NCBI GenBank assembly: GCA_002778215.1
Contig: PCDM01000007.1
Span: 1,984,001-2,048,000 of the forward strand
DNA from: Esteya vermicola
Taxonomy: Eukaryota; Ascomycota; Sordariomycetes; Ophiostomatales; Ophiostomataceae
DNA: 64,000 bases
Direction: 5' to 3'
The notes under the pieces: model-generated
Seen by the model: the letters and a program-made list of their open reading frames with translations, nothing else
Database searches by the model: none
Told to the model about the DNA's origin: nothing
Shown here: piece by piece, positions 50,921-60,733 of the stretch
Numbering within the stretch: the first letter of the stretch is position 1
How the letters are laid out: each line of letters opens with the position of its first letter
Position numbers and translations under genes: made by a program

Positions 50921-53900
50921 ATGTCCTCCCCGGCTGCTTGGGGTCCAGACCTCCTCTCCCCCCCGGGCCAGGACTCCCACCATAACACCCCCCCTTATGA
51001 TCATCGTTCGCCTCTCGACGACGATCTTTTTGCTTTTTCCGTCACCCCTTCCTCGACTGCTTCTTCCTTGGCCTCACTCACGTCCAATCCCTTTACTTCG
51101 TGTGACAGCCCCTCGACGGCCAGCACGACGTCTGCCTTTCCCACCTTTTCTGGTCTTGCATCTGGTCCTGCGTCTGGTCTTGCGTCTGGTCATCCTACTC
51201 CTGCCTCTGGCCCGCCGACTCCCGCCTCTCCTTCCTTCTCGGAACGCCGCCGGCTCTCTTCTGCTCGCCCGCTGCCCCTGAAACTCGCCAGCAGCCTCAG
51301 CAAACGGTCCGAGTCTGAGCATCTCTCTCGACAACAGCACCACCACCAGAACCAGAATCCACCGCGCTTCCTGCCCCGGACGTCCTCGCTCACGTCTCTG
51401 CCCAACATCACGACCATCACGACGACGGTCGGCGGCAGCAGACGGTCCCAGAGCCTGGCCTCGCCGCTTCCCTCGCCCTACGGCCACGCCTATAGTCCGT
51501 CGCTGAGCCAGCCGAGCCTGCGGAGAAGACCGCTGGCCACGGACGAGCACCAGGACCGATTCAGCCTCTACCGGGATTCGAGCAGTCCGTCCATTCAGGA
51601 GGAGGAAGAAGGCGACTTTCAGAGTATAGCGGAAGAGGAGAGAGAGGAAGAAGGAAAAGTTGAGAGAAAAGAGGAGAGAAAAGAGGAGAGAAAAGAGGAA
51701 AGAAACGAAGAAATAGAAGAGCGAGAGCAAGAAGCCCAAGAAGCACAAAAACAACAACAAGAACAACAAGAACAAAAAGAACAAGAAAGCTCGAGCCAAT
51801 ACGACCTGGATTCCATCTACAGCCTAGACCGAGACAGCGTCGACCAGTTCGACGACCTCCCGCGGCCCGAGCAGCGCTTCACGCGCTCCTATTCGGTCGA
51901 CAGCCCGACGCTGTACGAGTTTCCCAGCAGCGGCCTCAAAGACGGTCAGCCGTCGACGTCGGCCGCACAGGCAGACTCTTTGTCTGTTTCGAAACCGAGC
52001 GGATCCAGCATAGCGTGCGTTTATGGACTTTTTCCCCCCCTTTCTTCTCTTTTATTCTTTTATTCTGTTTGATTGATTTTGGACTTTGATTGCTTTGTTC
52101 AGTGATCTGATCTTCTCTTTCATTGCCTTTTTGTCCATGTATTGCCTTAACTAACCCGGTTATATAGTTTGAGCACCGTCGCTCAGCCAGACGCGGGCGA
52201 ACCGCCCAGCCCACGAGCCGCCCTGACGTCTCGAAACAGTCCGGGCTCCATCCCTGCAGCACCTCAAACAGCGCCAACTGCCGCCTCACCACACCATGAG
52301 CACGACCCGGAGACGGATTTGACCCACACACCTGAAAGAACAAACGTCACGGCAGAGACGGACAAGACGGACGAGACCTTTATAATCCCCGAGGCTACCA
52401 TGTCCCTCTTTTCACGCAAACAGAGTCCACCACATCTCAGTTTGGGAAGCCTCAGCAACACCAGCAACACCAGCAACAAGAACATCCACGACGCTCAGCC
52501 CTCGCCCGCCCTCTCGGCCTCCAACCTATCAGAGCAAGACTTTTACGCCGCCTACCAGGACGACCAATCAGCCACCGACAGCCCGACGGTGAGACCGCTC
52601 CACGATAAGCCGAGCAGCAGCAGCACTCCCAACAACAACAACAACCTCAAGCCGCTGCCCAAGTCGCCCGCCTCGTCCAAGTTTGGCACCTTTTTCGGCT
52701 GGACCACCTCGCCGTCCTCGAGCGAGTTCTCTGACCGCTCGCCCCTGCCCTCGCCCTACTCTCTCCAGCCGCCGAGCACCCTCACCCATGCCTCCACGCT
52801 CTCGTCGGGTAGCCTCTTTTCCTCCACGCCATCCGCGGAAACGACCAAGAACGAGCCGACTCAGCAGACCCAGCAAACCAGGGACACTCCACAAAACGAG
52901 CCGGCCTACGACTACGACTCGCCGACGACATCCCTCACCACCCCCCTCGCCCTCGCCCTCCACCTGCCGCCCCCCACTGCGACGGCCCAGATCGAGGAGA
53001 TGGAGGACGAGCTAAAGGCCATCAGCGCCGAGCTGGCCTCGTCCATCCGGCGCGAGATGGACCTCGAAGACCTCGTCGACCGGCTGCAGGCCGAGGTCAA
53101 CAACCCGCAGGCGCCGGGCAAGCGCACGAGCGACTACTACTCGGACTCGGGCTACAGCTCGAGCAAGGCGGCCAGCGACTACGGCGCGGCCAAGGAGGAG
53201 ATCTCGCAGGTGCAGCGCCGCGCCGAGCAGGAAAAGGCGCAGGTGCGCCTCGAGCTGACGCAGAAGCTGTCGGACGAGCGCACGCGCCGCGTGGCCCTCG
53301 ACCGGCAGATCCAGGAGCTCAGCGAGCGCGCGGCCAGCTTCGACCAGCTGCAGGCGCAGCAGCGCAGCAGTGAGGACGTCAACGGCCGCGTCAAGACGCT
53401 CGAGAGCACCTGCGAGGACCTGCGGCGGCGCCTCAACGAGGAGCGCAACATCAAGGAGACGTTTGAGGACCTGCTGGCGGCCATGAAGAGCGAGCTGCAG
53501 AGCACGACCAACGAGCGCGACAATCTGCTGCAGGAGGTCGTGCCCTCGCTGCGGGCGCGCGTCGAGGGCCTCGAATCGCAGGCCCACGACCTCGCCCGCC
53601 AGTCCTACGAGACGTCCAAGATGCAGCAGGAGCTGCAGACGCTCAAGCAGGAGAACTCGACGCTGCGCACGGCCGCCGACGAGAGCGAGCTTGCCGAGAG
53701 CTTCAAGCTGCAGGCGCCGCCGCTCTCGCGCTCCAACACGGTCAAGCAGCCGACGCAGCCGCCCTCGTCGACGCCGACGACGGCGACGGCGACGTCGAAC
53801 GAGTCACGTGAGCAGCTGGCGGAGCGGCTGCGCGACGTCGAGGCGCAGCGCGACGCGCTGCACAGCGCCCTGCGGAACCTGCTGGAGCGCCAAGAGTTCC

Positions 53901-55291
53901 AGAACCGCGAGAACAGCAAAAAGGTGCGCGTGCTCGAGCTGGAGCGCGAGCGTCTGCTGTCGATGTCGCCGAAAAAGGCCGGCTACGAGCGCGACGTCAA
54001 CACGCTGCGCGAAGAGGTCGGCATGCTGCGCCGGCGCGCCGAAGAGGCGCTCGAGCAGAAGTGGCAGGTCGAGAAGGGGCTCGGCAGCCTCAAGATGGAC
54101 CTCGACCGCGCCGAGGAGGAGATTGCCATGCTGCGCCAGCTGCTGAAAGAGAGCGACATCCTGGCGCCGCCGTCCAGCCGCGTCGTCTCGGGCGCCAGCG
54201 GAGACGACGACAGCCGAGACGGCCAGCCGGCGACGTCGGCGTCTCTGGAAAAGGCCTTTCGCAGCCTGCAAGCATCCTACGGCGAGGCTCTCGAGCGCAT
54301 CCGCCTCCTGCAGGTGCCTGCGGACAGCAGCGCCCCGTCCGACGAGAAGACGGCCCTCGCCATCCAGCGCCTCGAGCAGGCCCTGTCCAGCGTGCAGGCC
54401 GAGCGCGACGCCGCCCAGCAGGACGCGGCGGCGGCCCAGAGCCAGCTGGACGCGGCCCGGGCGGCCGAGGCCAGCCTCGCGGCCAGCGAGGCCAGCCTCG
54501 CCCAGCAGCTGGACGCGTCGACGGCCCGCGTCGAAGAGCTCGCCGCGCAGGTGCGCGCGCAGCTCGCCGCCAACGCGGCCCTGCGCGACCGGCTGACGGC
54601 CATGGTGGCGCGCGGCGAGACGGAGCAGCGCATCAACAAGGAGCGCATCACCGGGCTCGAGGCGCGGCTGCGCTCGCTCGAGGAGCAGCTGGTGGCCACG
54701 CAGACGGCCGCCGAGGAGCGCGTCGCCCGCCACGAGGAGCAGCTGGCGGCGCTGCGCGAGGCGCACAACACGCAGCTACAGCGCCTGCGCGACGCCTCGG
54801 GCCAGTTGCGGGCGCCCTCGCCGTCGTCGCCGGGCCGTGAGATGCTCTCGCCGCGTCTGCCGGCGCGCCCCTTTACGGCCGGCAGCGGCGCGGCCCCCCG
54901 GTCGCCGCTGCTGTCGCCGCTGTCGCCCATGTTCAACATCAACGGCCGCCTGGTGCCGTCGCGGCCGGGCAGCCGGCCGGGCAGCCGCGGCTCGGGCAGC
55001 GGGTCGGACGCCAAGAGCGCGCTGGCGGCGGCGGCGGCGTCGATGGAGGCGGACCAGAAGACGGAGATTGCGACGCTGCGGCGGCGCGTGGGAGATCTGG
55101 AGGCGGCGCTGGCCTCGGCGGACGAGGAGCTGCAGGAGGTGGTGGGCCGCATGAACGCGGCGCAGATTGAGGTGCTGGAGCTGCAGGAGGAGCGGGAGCA
55201 GGCCGGTCGGGAGACGCGGCAGCTGCAGAAGAGGCTGGAGGCGGAGCAGGTCAAGAACTTTGAAGAGCGGTTCAAGACGCTGGGATCGTAG
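50921..55291 (+). CDS. Large coiled-coil protein (fungal M-protein-repeat type), 1405 aa
   Basis: Exons 50921-52014 and 52168-55291. The intron (GTGCGT..ATAG) joins SGSSIA to LSTVAQP in frame. The first ~700 residues are Ser/Thr/Pro-rich and disordered, with a KEERKEERKEERNEE stretch coded by a GAGAAAAGAG repeat, a Gln/Glu run and SNTSNTSN. From about residue 640 a nearly continuous coiled coil begins (ISAELASSIRREMDLEDLVD, then DSGYSSSKAASDYG as a break, then many LEQ/RRxAEE heptads). It is interrupted by short Ser/Pro loops (near 820-860 and 1250-1330) and ends with LQEVVGRMNAAQIEVLELQE. It resembles uncharacterised ascomycete proteins labelled M-protein repeat; a scaffold role at cortex, septum or spindle pole is plausible but unproven. 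Confidence 0.82.
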
Positions 55292-56582
55292 GATGGAGAG
55301 TGGTTGAATTTTTGGGGGGGTTTTATTTTCTTCGTTTACACGAGACACGGACTTGCATTGGTTGGAGCTTGTTTCTCTTTGTTTTCTCTTTCCTGTCTTT
55401 TTACCTGCTTTTACCGTCTTATACCTGGATTCTGTTCCTGCATGGCTCAAAGCCTCTTGCGGTAATGTTTTTTGATAATAGTTCAATTTCAATGATTCTC
55501 TCTTCAGTCTCGGCGGATGTCCTGAGTAGAGTCAGACTCCCCATCTCCGTGACTTTGTCTCACATCTACGTGCTACTATGTCGAGCAGAACTCAAGACTA
55601 CATTGTACAGACAAGGGACCCGTCTGATCCGACAGCACAGACCAGGCAGTCACTGGCAGGATGACCGACGCAGGGGTTCTACGCAACATGTACTTGTACG
55701 GCGCCCTGGTTCCTGGCTCTGACTTGTCCTGCATACTCTGCCGTGGCCTGCATGCGGCTGCACCTTGTATATGCATATATTCAAAGTACGAGTCCCCATG
55801 CGTGTCTTGTCTCTGGTGAGTCTTGTCTCTGGTCGAGTCCGGGGTAAATGAATTGTCTTGGCTGTGAGTCTTCTTTCTGACCCCTCTTCCGTTGAAAGCC
55901 GTGATGAGGATCCTCAACGTAAAGATAGGGAATATTTTACATGGTACGTCAGACTCGGCGTTGCCGTGAAAAAGGAAAGAAAGCAAAACGAAAAAAACAA
56001 AACAAAAAAAACAGAGTGCGTCTTTTACGACGCTGAAAAGAAAAAAACAATACTCTGTAGACGACTGCCCACTGTGCAGCAGTGGAGTGGAGCGAGCTGA
56101 ACGGGTGGCGGGAAAGTCAAGCAGTCTTACTCGTACTGCGTCTATGCGGTGCATACAGAGTTAGTATACATAGTATCGAAATCAAGCTGACGGAGACGCG
56201 TACCTGACTCGGTACTGCGAGTCCTCGTACATGGTACTCGTCTGACGAGTGGTCAGCGTAGCAGCAGAGACGGGGCTTGTCGCAGCAGTCTGGAGTGCTC
56301 GTATCGGACAATAACTGACGACTATAGAGCATTGATAAGACGAAGGACTCGTTATGCCAGTTTTTCAGCCTCTGAATGAGGACGACTAGAAAACTAGAAA
56401 AAAATTCCAACGTCCGAATGAGTAGGTAGTACATAGTACGGAGCACAATGTACTCGTAGAATGTTCTACGACAACAACAGAGAGTACGGAGTACGAGTAC
56501 TCATACATGACAACTACCTTGTACTCATCCTCTGATGATCTCCCCCCACTGGGCTGTCACAGCCAATGGCGGCCCGCAACCG

Positions 56583-56588
56583 TTATCT
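56583..56588 (-). promoter_or_regulatory. HGATAR (AreA/GATA-factor) site
   Basis: AGATAA on the minus strand. Together with AGATAA at 56657-56662 (minus) and AGATAG at 56953-56958 (minus), it forms a set of three GATA sites 320-700 bp upstream of the ammonium transporter ATG. Confidence 0.45.
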
Positions 56589-56852
56589 TTACACGACGCT
56601 CTTAGTGGACAAAACGACCCGTCGCCACTCCAATCAGAATAAGCCTCTGGATCCTGTTATCTCTCTGGATGCTAGTCCTGGACGGGCTAGGTCTGAGGAT
56701 CTCATGAGCACTACTGAGAAGGACAAGCCGACTACTCGTACATACTCGTACTCGTAGTACTATTACAGAGCGAGACGTGCTTTTCTCAAAAGTACAGTGC
56801 TTGCATCCGTCTCAGTGGGATTGAGATGTTCAGAGACTCAGACATGCAGCAT

Positions 56853-56884
56853 GCAGTGAGCAGTGAGCAGCGAGCAGTGAGCAC
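56853..56884. repeat. GAGCAGT heptamer repeat
   Basis: Four imperfect copies (GCAGTGA/GCAGCGA) in the spacer upstream of the ammonium transporter. Confidence 0.75.
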
Positions 56885-57279
56885 TCGAAGCTGGAGCTGG
56901 AGTTTACGAGTACAAAGTAGTGAATAATTGTCCGTAGTTACTATAACTCTCACTATCTCGAGTTTCCCCTTTCTCTCTGGTCCCACCCGCCCACCCACAC
57001 CATTGCGCATTGCTTCTTCTGCAGGGATCGAGCAAGTTCGTCCTGGACTACTTACTCGTACTCGTTGAGTGCTCCGTGCTCACAAACTCACCTTCCTTTC
57101 GAGACCCCCCCGGTGTATATCACTGCAACTCTGGCCATCCTCCTGCCCACTCTCGCTTACACTGTATTCTGCGGAGATTGACAAGCAGTCGAGTGACTGC
57201 GTATATACGTAGATATCTGCCTTTTTCTTGTCTCTCTTCTTTTGTTTATTGTCTTTTGTTCAAGTCCAACACATTCACC

Positions 57280-59053
57280 ATGGCTGTCATTGACGGCGTC
57301 GATCTCGACAGCCTCGACTATGTCGTCAAAGTGCCCTACAACGGCTCCGGCCCGACCGGTGGTGACTCGCTCACAGAGAACCTCAACATCTGGTATGAGG
57401 TAAGTGTCGTGTTCGTGCTTGTGTTCTCTCTCTTGTCGCGTGTCACTGACCAGCTAGAGCGGCGACATTGGCTGGGTCATTACGGCCACGGCTCTCGTCC
57501 TCCTCATGATTCCCGGCGTCGGGTAAGCTCCCTTCTGACCCTCTCACTGGTCCTCTCACTGGCCCTCTTTCTGACCCCCCAGCTTCTTCTATTCCGGCCT
57601 CGCGCGGAGAAAATCCGCCCTCTCCCTCATCTGGCTCTCCGTCATGGCCACCGCCGTCACCACCTTCCAGTGGTTCTTCTGGGGCTACTCCCTGACCTTT
57701 TCCCACACCGCCGGCCGCTTCATCGGCGACCTCGCCAACTTTGGCTTCCGCGACGTCCTCGCCCAGCCCTCCGTCGGCTCCGCCCGCGTGCCCGACCTCT
57801 TGTTCGCCGTCTACCAGGGCATGTTCTCCGCCATCACCGTCGCCCTCGCCACCGGCGCCGTCGCCGAGCGCGGCCGCATGCTGCCCTGCGTCGTCTTCAT
57901 GTTCATCTGGGCCACCGTCATCTACGACCCCATTGCCTGCTGGACCTGGAACCCCAACGGCTGGACGAGCCGCCTCGGCGGCCTCGACTTTGCCGGCGGC
58001 ACCCCCGTCCACATCTCCTCCGGTGCCGCCGCCCTCGCCTACTCCATGATGCTCGGCAAGCGCCGCGGCCACGGCACCCACGAGCTCAACTACCGCCCCC
58101 ACAACGTCACCCACATCGTCATCGGCACCGTCTTCCTCTGGGTCGGCTGGTTCGGCTTCAATGCCGGCTCCGCCCTCTCCGCCAACCTGCGCGCCGTCCT
58201 CGCCGCCGTCGTCACCAACCTCGCCGCCTGCGTCGGTGGCATCACCTGGTGCCTGCTCGACTACCGCCTCGAGCGCAAGTGGTCCACCGTCGGCTTCTGC
58301 TCCGGTGTCGTCGCCGGCCTTGTCGCCATCACCCCCGGCTCCGGCTTTGTGCCGGTGTGGGCCGCCGTGCCCTACGGCGTCCTCGGCGCCGGCTTTGCCA
58401 ACTACGGCACGAAGCTCAAGTTTGCCCTGCGCATCGACGACGCCCTCGACATCTTTGCCGTGCACGGCGTCGGCGGCTTCGTCGGCAACATCTGCACGGC
58501 CTTTTTCGCCGCCGACTATATCGCCCACCTCGACGGCGTCACCACCATCGCCGGCGGCTGGCTCAACCACCACTGGGTGCAGCTGGCCATCCAGCTGGCC
58601 GACTCCTTCTCGGGCGGCTGCTACTCCTTCTTCGGCACCTGCCTCATCCTGTTTGTGCTCAACATGATCCCGGGCCTGCACCTGCGCGCGCACGAGGATG
58701 CCGAGATCCTCGGCATTGACGACGCCGAGATCGGCGAGTTTGCCTACGACTACGTCGAGCTGACGCGGGAGGTGCTCAACGAGGCCGACGGCGACATGCT
58801 GGGCAACATGGGCGGCGGCGGCCTCCATGGAGGAGGCGCAGGCAGTCACGGCCACGACAACGGGTCGCTGTACTCGGCCAACGACACGATGAGCGGCGGC
58901 GGTCCGTACGGCCATGCCGTGTCGGTGACGGCGACGGCGACGGCGACGCACAACAGCGGCAGCATGATGATGCACGGCGAGAAGCAGACGAGCAACAGCA
59001 TCCCGCTGCGGGATGCGCGGCTCTTTGCCAGCACGCCCGGCCACGCCCAATGA
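57280..59053 (+). CDS. MEP2: Ammonium transporter, Mep2-like (Amt/Mep/Rh family)
   Basis: Plasma-membrane ammonium importer with eleven helices; 551 residues from exons 57280-57399, 57458-57522 and 57583-59053. The junctions rebuild NIWYE-SGDIGWVITATALVLL and MIPGVG-FFYSGLARRKSALS. Both pore histidines are present: His205 (GGTPVHISSGAAAL) and His356 (FAVHGVGGFVGN). A His at the first position is typical of Mep2, while yeast Mep1/Mep3 have Glu, so this is probably the high-affinity type able to sense ammonium. The cytosolic C terminus keeps DDAEIGEFAYDYVEL, followed by a Gly/His/Ser-rich tail that is not conserved. The distal promoter has three GATA-factor sites, consistent with nitrogen-metabolite control. 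Confidence 0.96.
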
Positions 59054-59475
59054 CGGCGACTCTCTGGTTGACAGAGCTTGTATTTCCTTTGTCAACTGGG
59101 GGCAATCTACGAGTGCGGTCTCACTCTCTTTTTCTCATTCTCTCTCTTTCTTCGTCTCTCACCCTCACTCTCCTTCTTTCTCTCCTTCTTTAACACCTTC
59201 CCTCTTATCTTATGTGGCGTTGATACGGTAATGTAGGATACGTGTACTCGTACGTGGTGATGTATATATCCTGTTGGTGGTAGGGAGGCTGTGATATTGT
59301 CTATGATTATTAATAAGTGGCCAATCACAAGTTTTTTTTCTTTTTTTTCTCTTTTTTTTCGTCTAGTGTAGTGTAGTTGCCTAAGCTGTCTCGGTTCTTT
59401 CGTGCTTTATCTTTTCTGCCCTTCTTTCGTCCTTTTTGTCCCTCTTCTCGTCTTTCTCTTCATCATGCCTCAACC
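59054..59475. promoter_or_regulatory. Spacer and leader of the BRCT gene
   Basis: CTTTCTC-rich 3' region of the transporter (59120-59200), a GTACTCGTACGTG word at 59244-59256, a T-run near 59330-59360 and a pyrimidine leader at 59395-59463 ending in a short upstream ORF. Confidence 0.5.
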
Positions 59476-59484
59476 ATGTCCATG
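59464..59484 (+). promoter_or_regulatory. Upstream ORF overlapping the BRCT gene start
   Basis: ATG CCT CAA CCA TGT CCA TGA: six codons and a stop. The main ATG at 59476 lies inside it in another frame, and its TGA overlaps the second main-frame ATG (59482). A ribosome that initiates here would bypass 59476. Confidence 0.6.
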
Positions 59485-60243
59485 ACGCTGGAAGAAAAAA
59501 AGGCCCTCTTTTCAGAATGGACGCCTTTTGACGACGATGACGATGACGTCAACGACGAGGCCAATCCAAAAAAGAGAAAGAGAGGGCATGCAGATGAGGC
59601 GGAGATGCAGCGAGAACGAGAGCATCGACGCAAGTGTCGGGCCTTTGCCCAGGCCAGCCTGGCACGAGAGGCGAGGGGAGAGGGGCACAAGGCTCTGGTC
59701 AAGCGAGAGGAAGCAGAGGTTTCTGTCCTTGCCTCCACAGTCCCTGTCTCGATAGCCCCTACGCCTGCCCCTGCTTCAACGCCTCTTGAAACTGCTTCGA
59801 CGCCGGCCTCTACACCGACCTCGGCCCCGGCCCCGAGAGGCCGCCTCTTTGACGGCCTCGCCTTCTACTACATCCCCAACTCCAATCTCGGCCCGCGCAG
59901 ACTGCGCATCGCCAAGGCCTGCCAGCACGGCGCCCGCCGCGTCCAGAGCCTCGCCGAGGCCACGCACGTCATTGTCGACGAGAAGCTGCGCTGGGACGAC
60001 CTCGAGGGCACTCTCGACCGAGAGCAGCCGCCCTCTCGCATCCTCGTCAACGAGAACTATCCGCTCGACTGTGTTCGCTATGGAATCTTGCTGAGCGCCG
60101 ACCAGGAGCAGTATGCCATTCGAGAGAGCCGGGTCCGCAGGACAGACAAGATGGACAAGATGGACAAGATGGACAGGGCAAGCAAGAGCCCAGGCATGAG
60201 CAAGCCGGCAGACCGTCGCGTCAGGCGATCGAGAACCCGCTGA
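59476..60243 (+). CDS. Stand-alone BRCT protein related to the N terminus of fungal DNA polymerase IV (family X)
   Basis: Single exon, 255 residues. The N terminus is acidic (FDDDDDDVNDE), then PKKRKR (31-36), a probable nuclear localisation signal, and a charged helix. A BRCT domain at about 123-212 reads RLFDGLAFYYIPNSN, GPRRLRIAKACQHGARRVQS, ATHVIVDEKLRWDDL, then RILVNENYPLDCVRYGILLS. This pattern matches my memory of the BRCT region of fungal Pol4/Pol mu-type enzymes. No 8-kDa/lyase domain or polymerase palm follows: the frame ends RRSRTR and only non-coding sequence intervenes before the next gene. It is either a free-standing BRCT adaptor or the remnant of a larger polymerase gene. KMDKMDKMD repeats lie near the C terminus. 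Confidence 0.78.
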   Translation: MSMTLEEKKALFSEWTPFDDDDDDVNDEANPKKRKRGHADEAEMQREREHRRKCRAFAQASLAREARGEGHKALVKREEAEVSVLASTVPVSIAPTPAPASTPLETASTPASTPTSAPAPRGRLFDGLAFYYIPNSNLGPRRLRIAKACQHGARRVQSLAEATHVIVDEKLRWDDLEGTLDREQPPSRILVNENYPLDCVRYGILLSADQEQYAIRESRVRRTDKMDKMDKMDRASKSPGMSKPADRRVRRSRTR

Positions 60244-60733
60244 GGCAGCAACAGACACTGTACTTATGTAATACTACGTACATGTAATACTAGTATACGT
60301 CATACTTGTTATGTAATAGTCTACAGTCATGTGACTAGACTCGAGAACCCCCGCTATCCTGTGCCTCCCTATTCCAGTGTTAGTTAGACCTGCTAGTCCT
60401 AAATCTCGGTGCTCACTAACATCTGAGCTTTGGAAAAAAACACGAGAAGAGGAAGAGTAGAGAAGAGAGCAAAAAAAAAGAAAAAAAACAGAGTGAGATT
60501 GCTAGCAGGCTGCATGCCTGCTCTGCATCCACACCCCTCTCCGATCTCCGACGCGGACCCCCCTCGGACTCTGACGGCCTCTCTGCCACGGGCCCCCCAA
60601 GACGTGCGAATAAATGTGCCGATCTACGAGGCCGACTCGCTTCTTCTCTCGCTCTTCTCCCTCTTTTCTCCGTCTCTCCTCCCTCTTCTCTTCGCCTTCC
60701 GTCCCCTCCTCCTCCCCTCCCCCCTCTCCGCTC
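60244..60733. promoter_or_regulatory. Spacer and leader of the phosphodiesterase gene
   Basis: A/T-rich with TAATACTACGTACATGTAATACTAGTATACG near 60267-60300, poly-A at 60471-60489 and a strong T/C-rich tract at 60640-60730. An in-frame ATG at 60614 would turn this tract into a 40-residue N-terminal extension. Confidence 0.5.

Larger units (their letters stand above)
55292..57279. promoter_or_regulatory. 2.0-kb spacer and promoter of the ammonium transporter
   Basis: No other gene supported. It contains three HGATAR motifs in the distal half, GTACGAGTAC-type words at about 56475-56500, 56737-56760 and 57050-57064, a GAGCAGT tandem repeat at 56853-56884, and a T/C-rich leader at 57215-57265. 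Confidence 0.5.

Noticed and set aside
57443..59095. 550-codon antisense ORF over the ammonium transporter
   Set aside because: Shadow of a highly GC-biased coding strand; all conserved motifs are on +.
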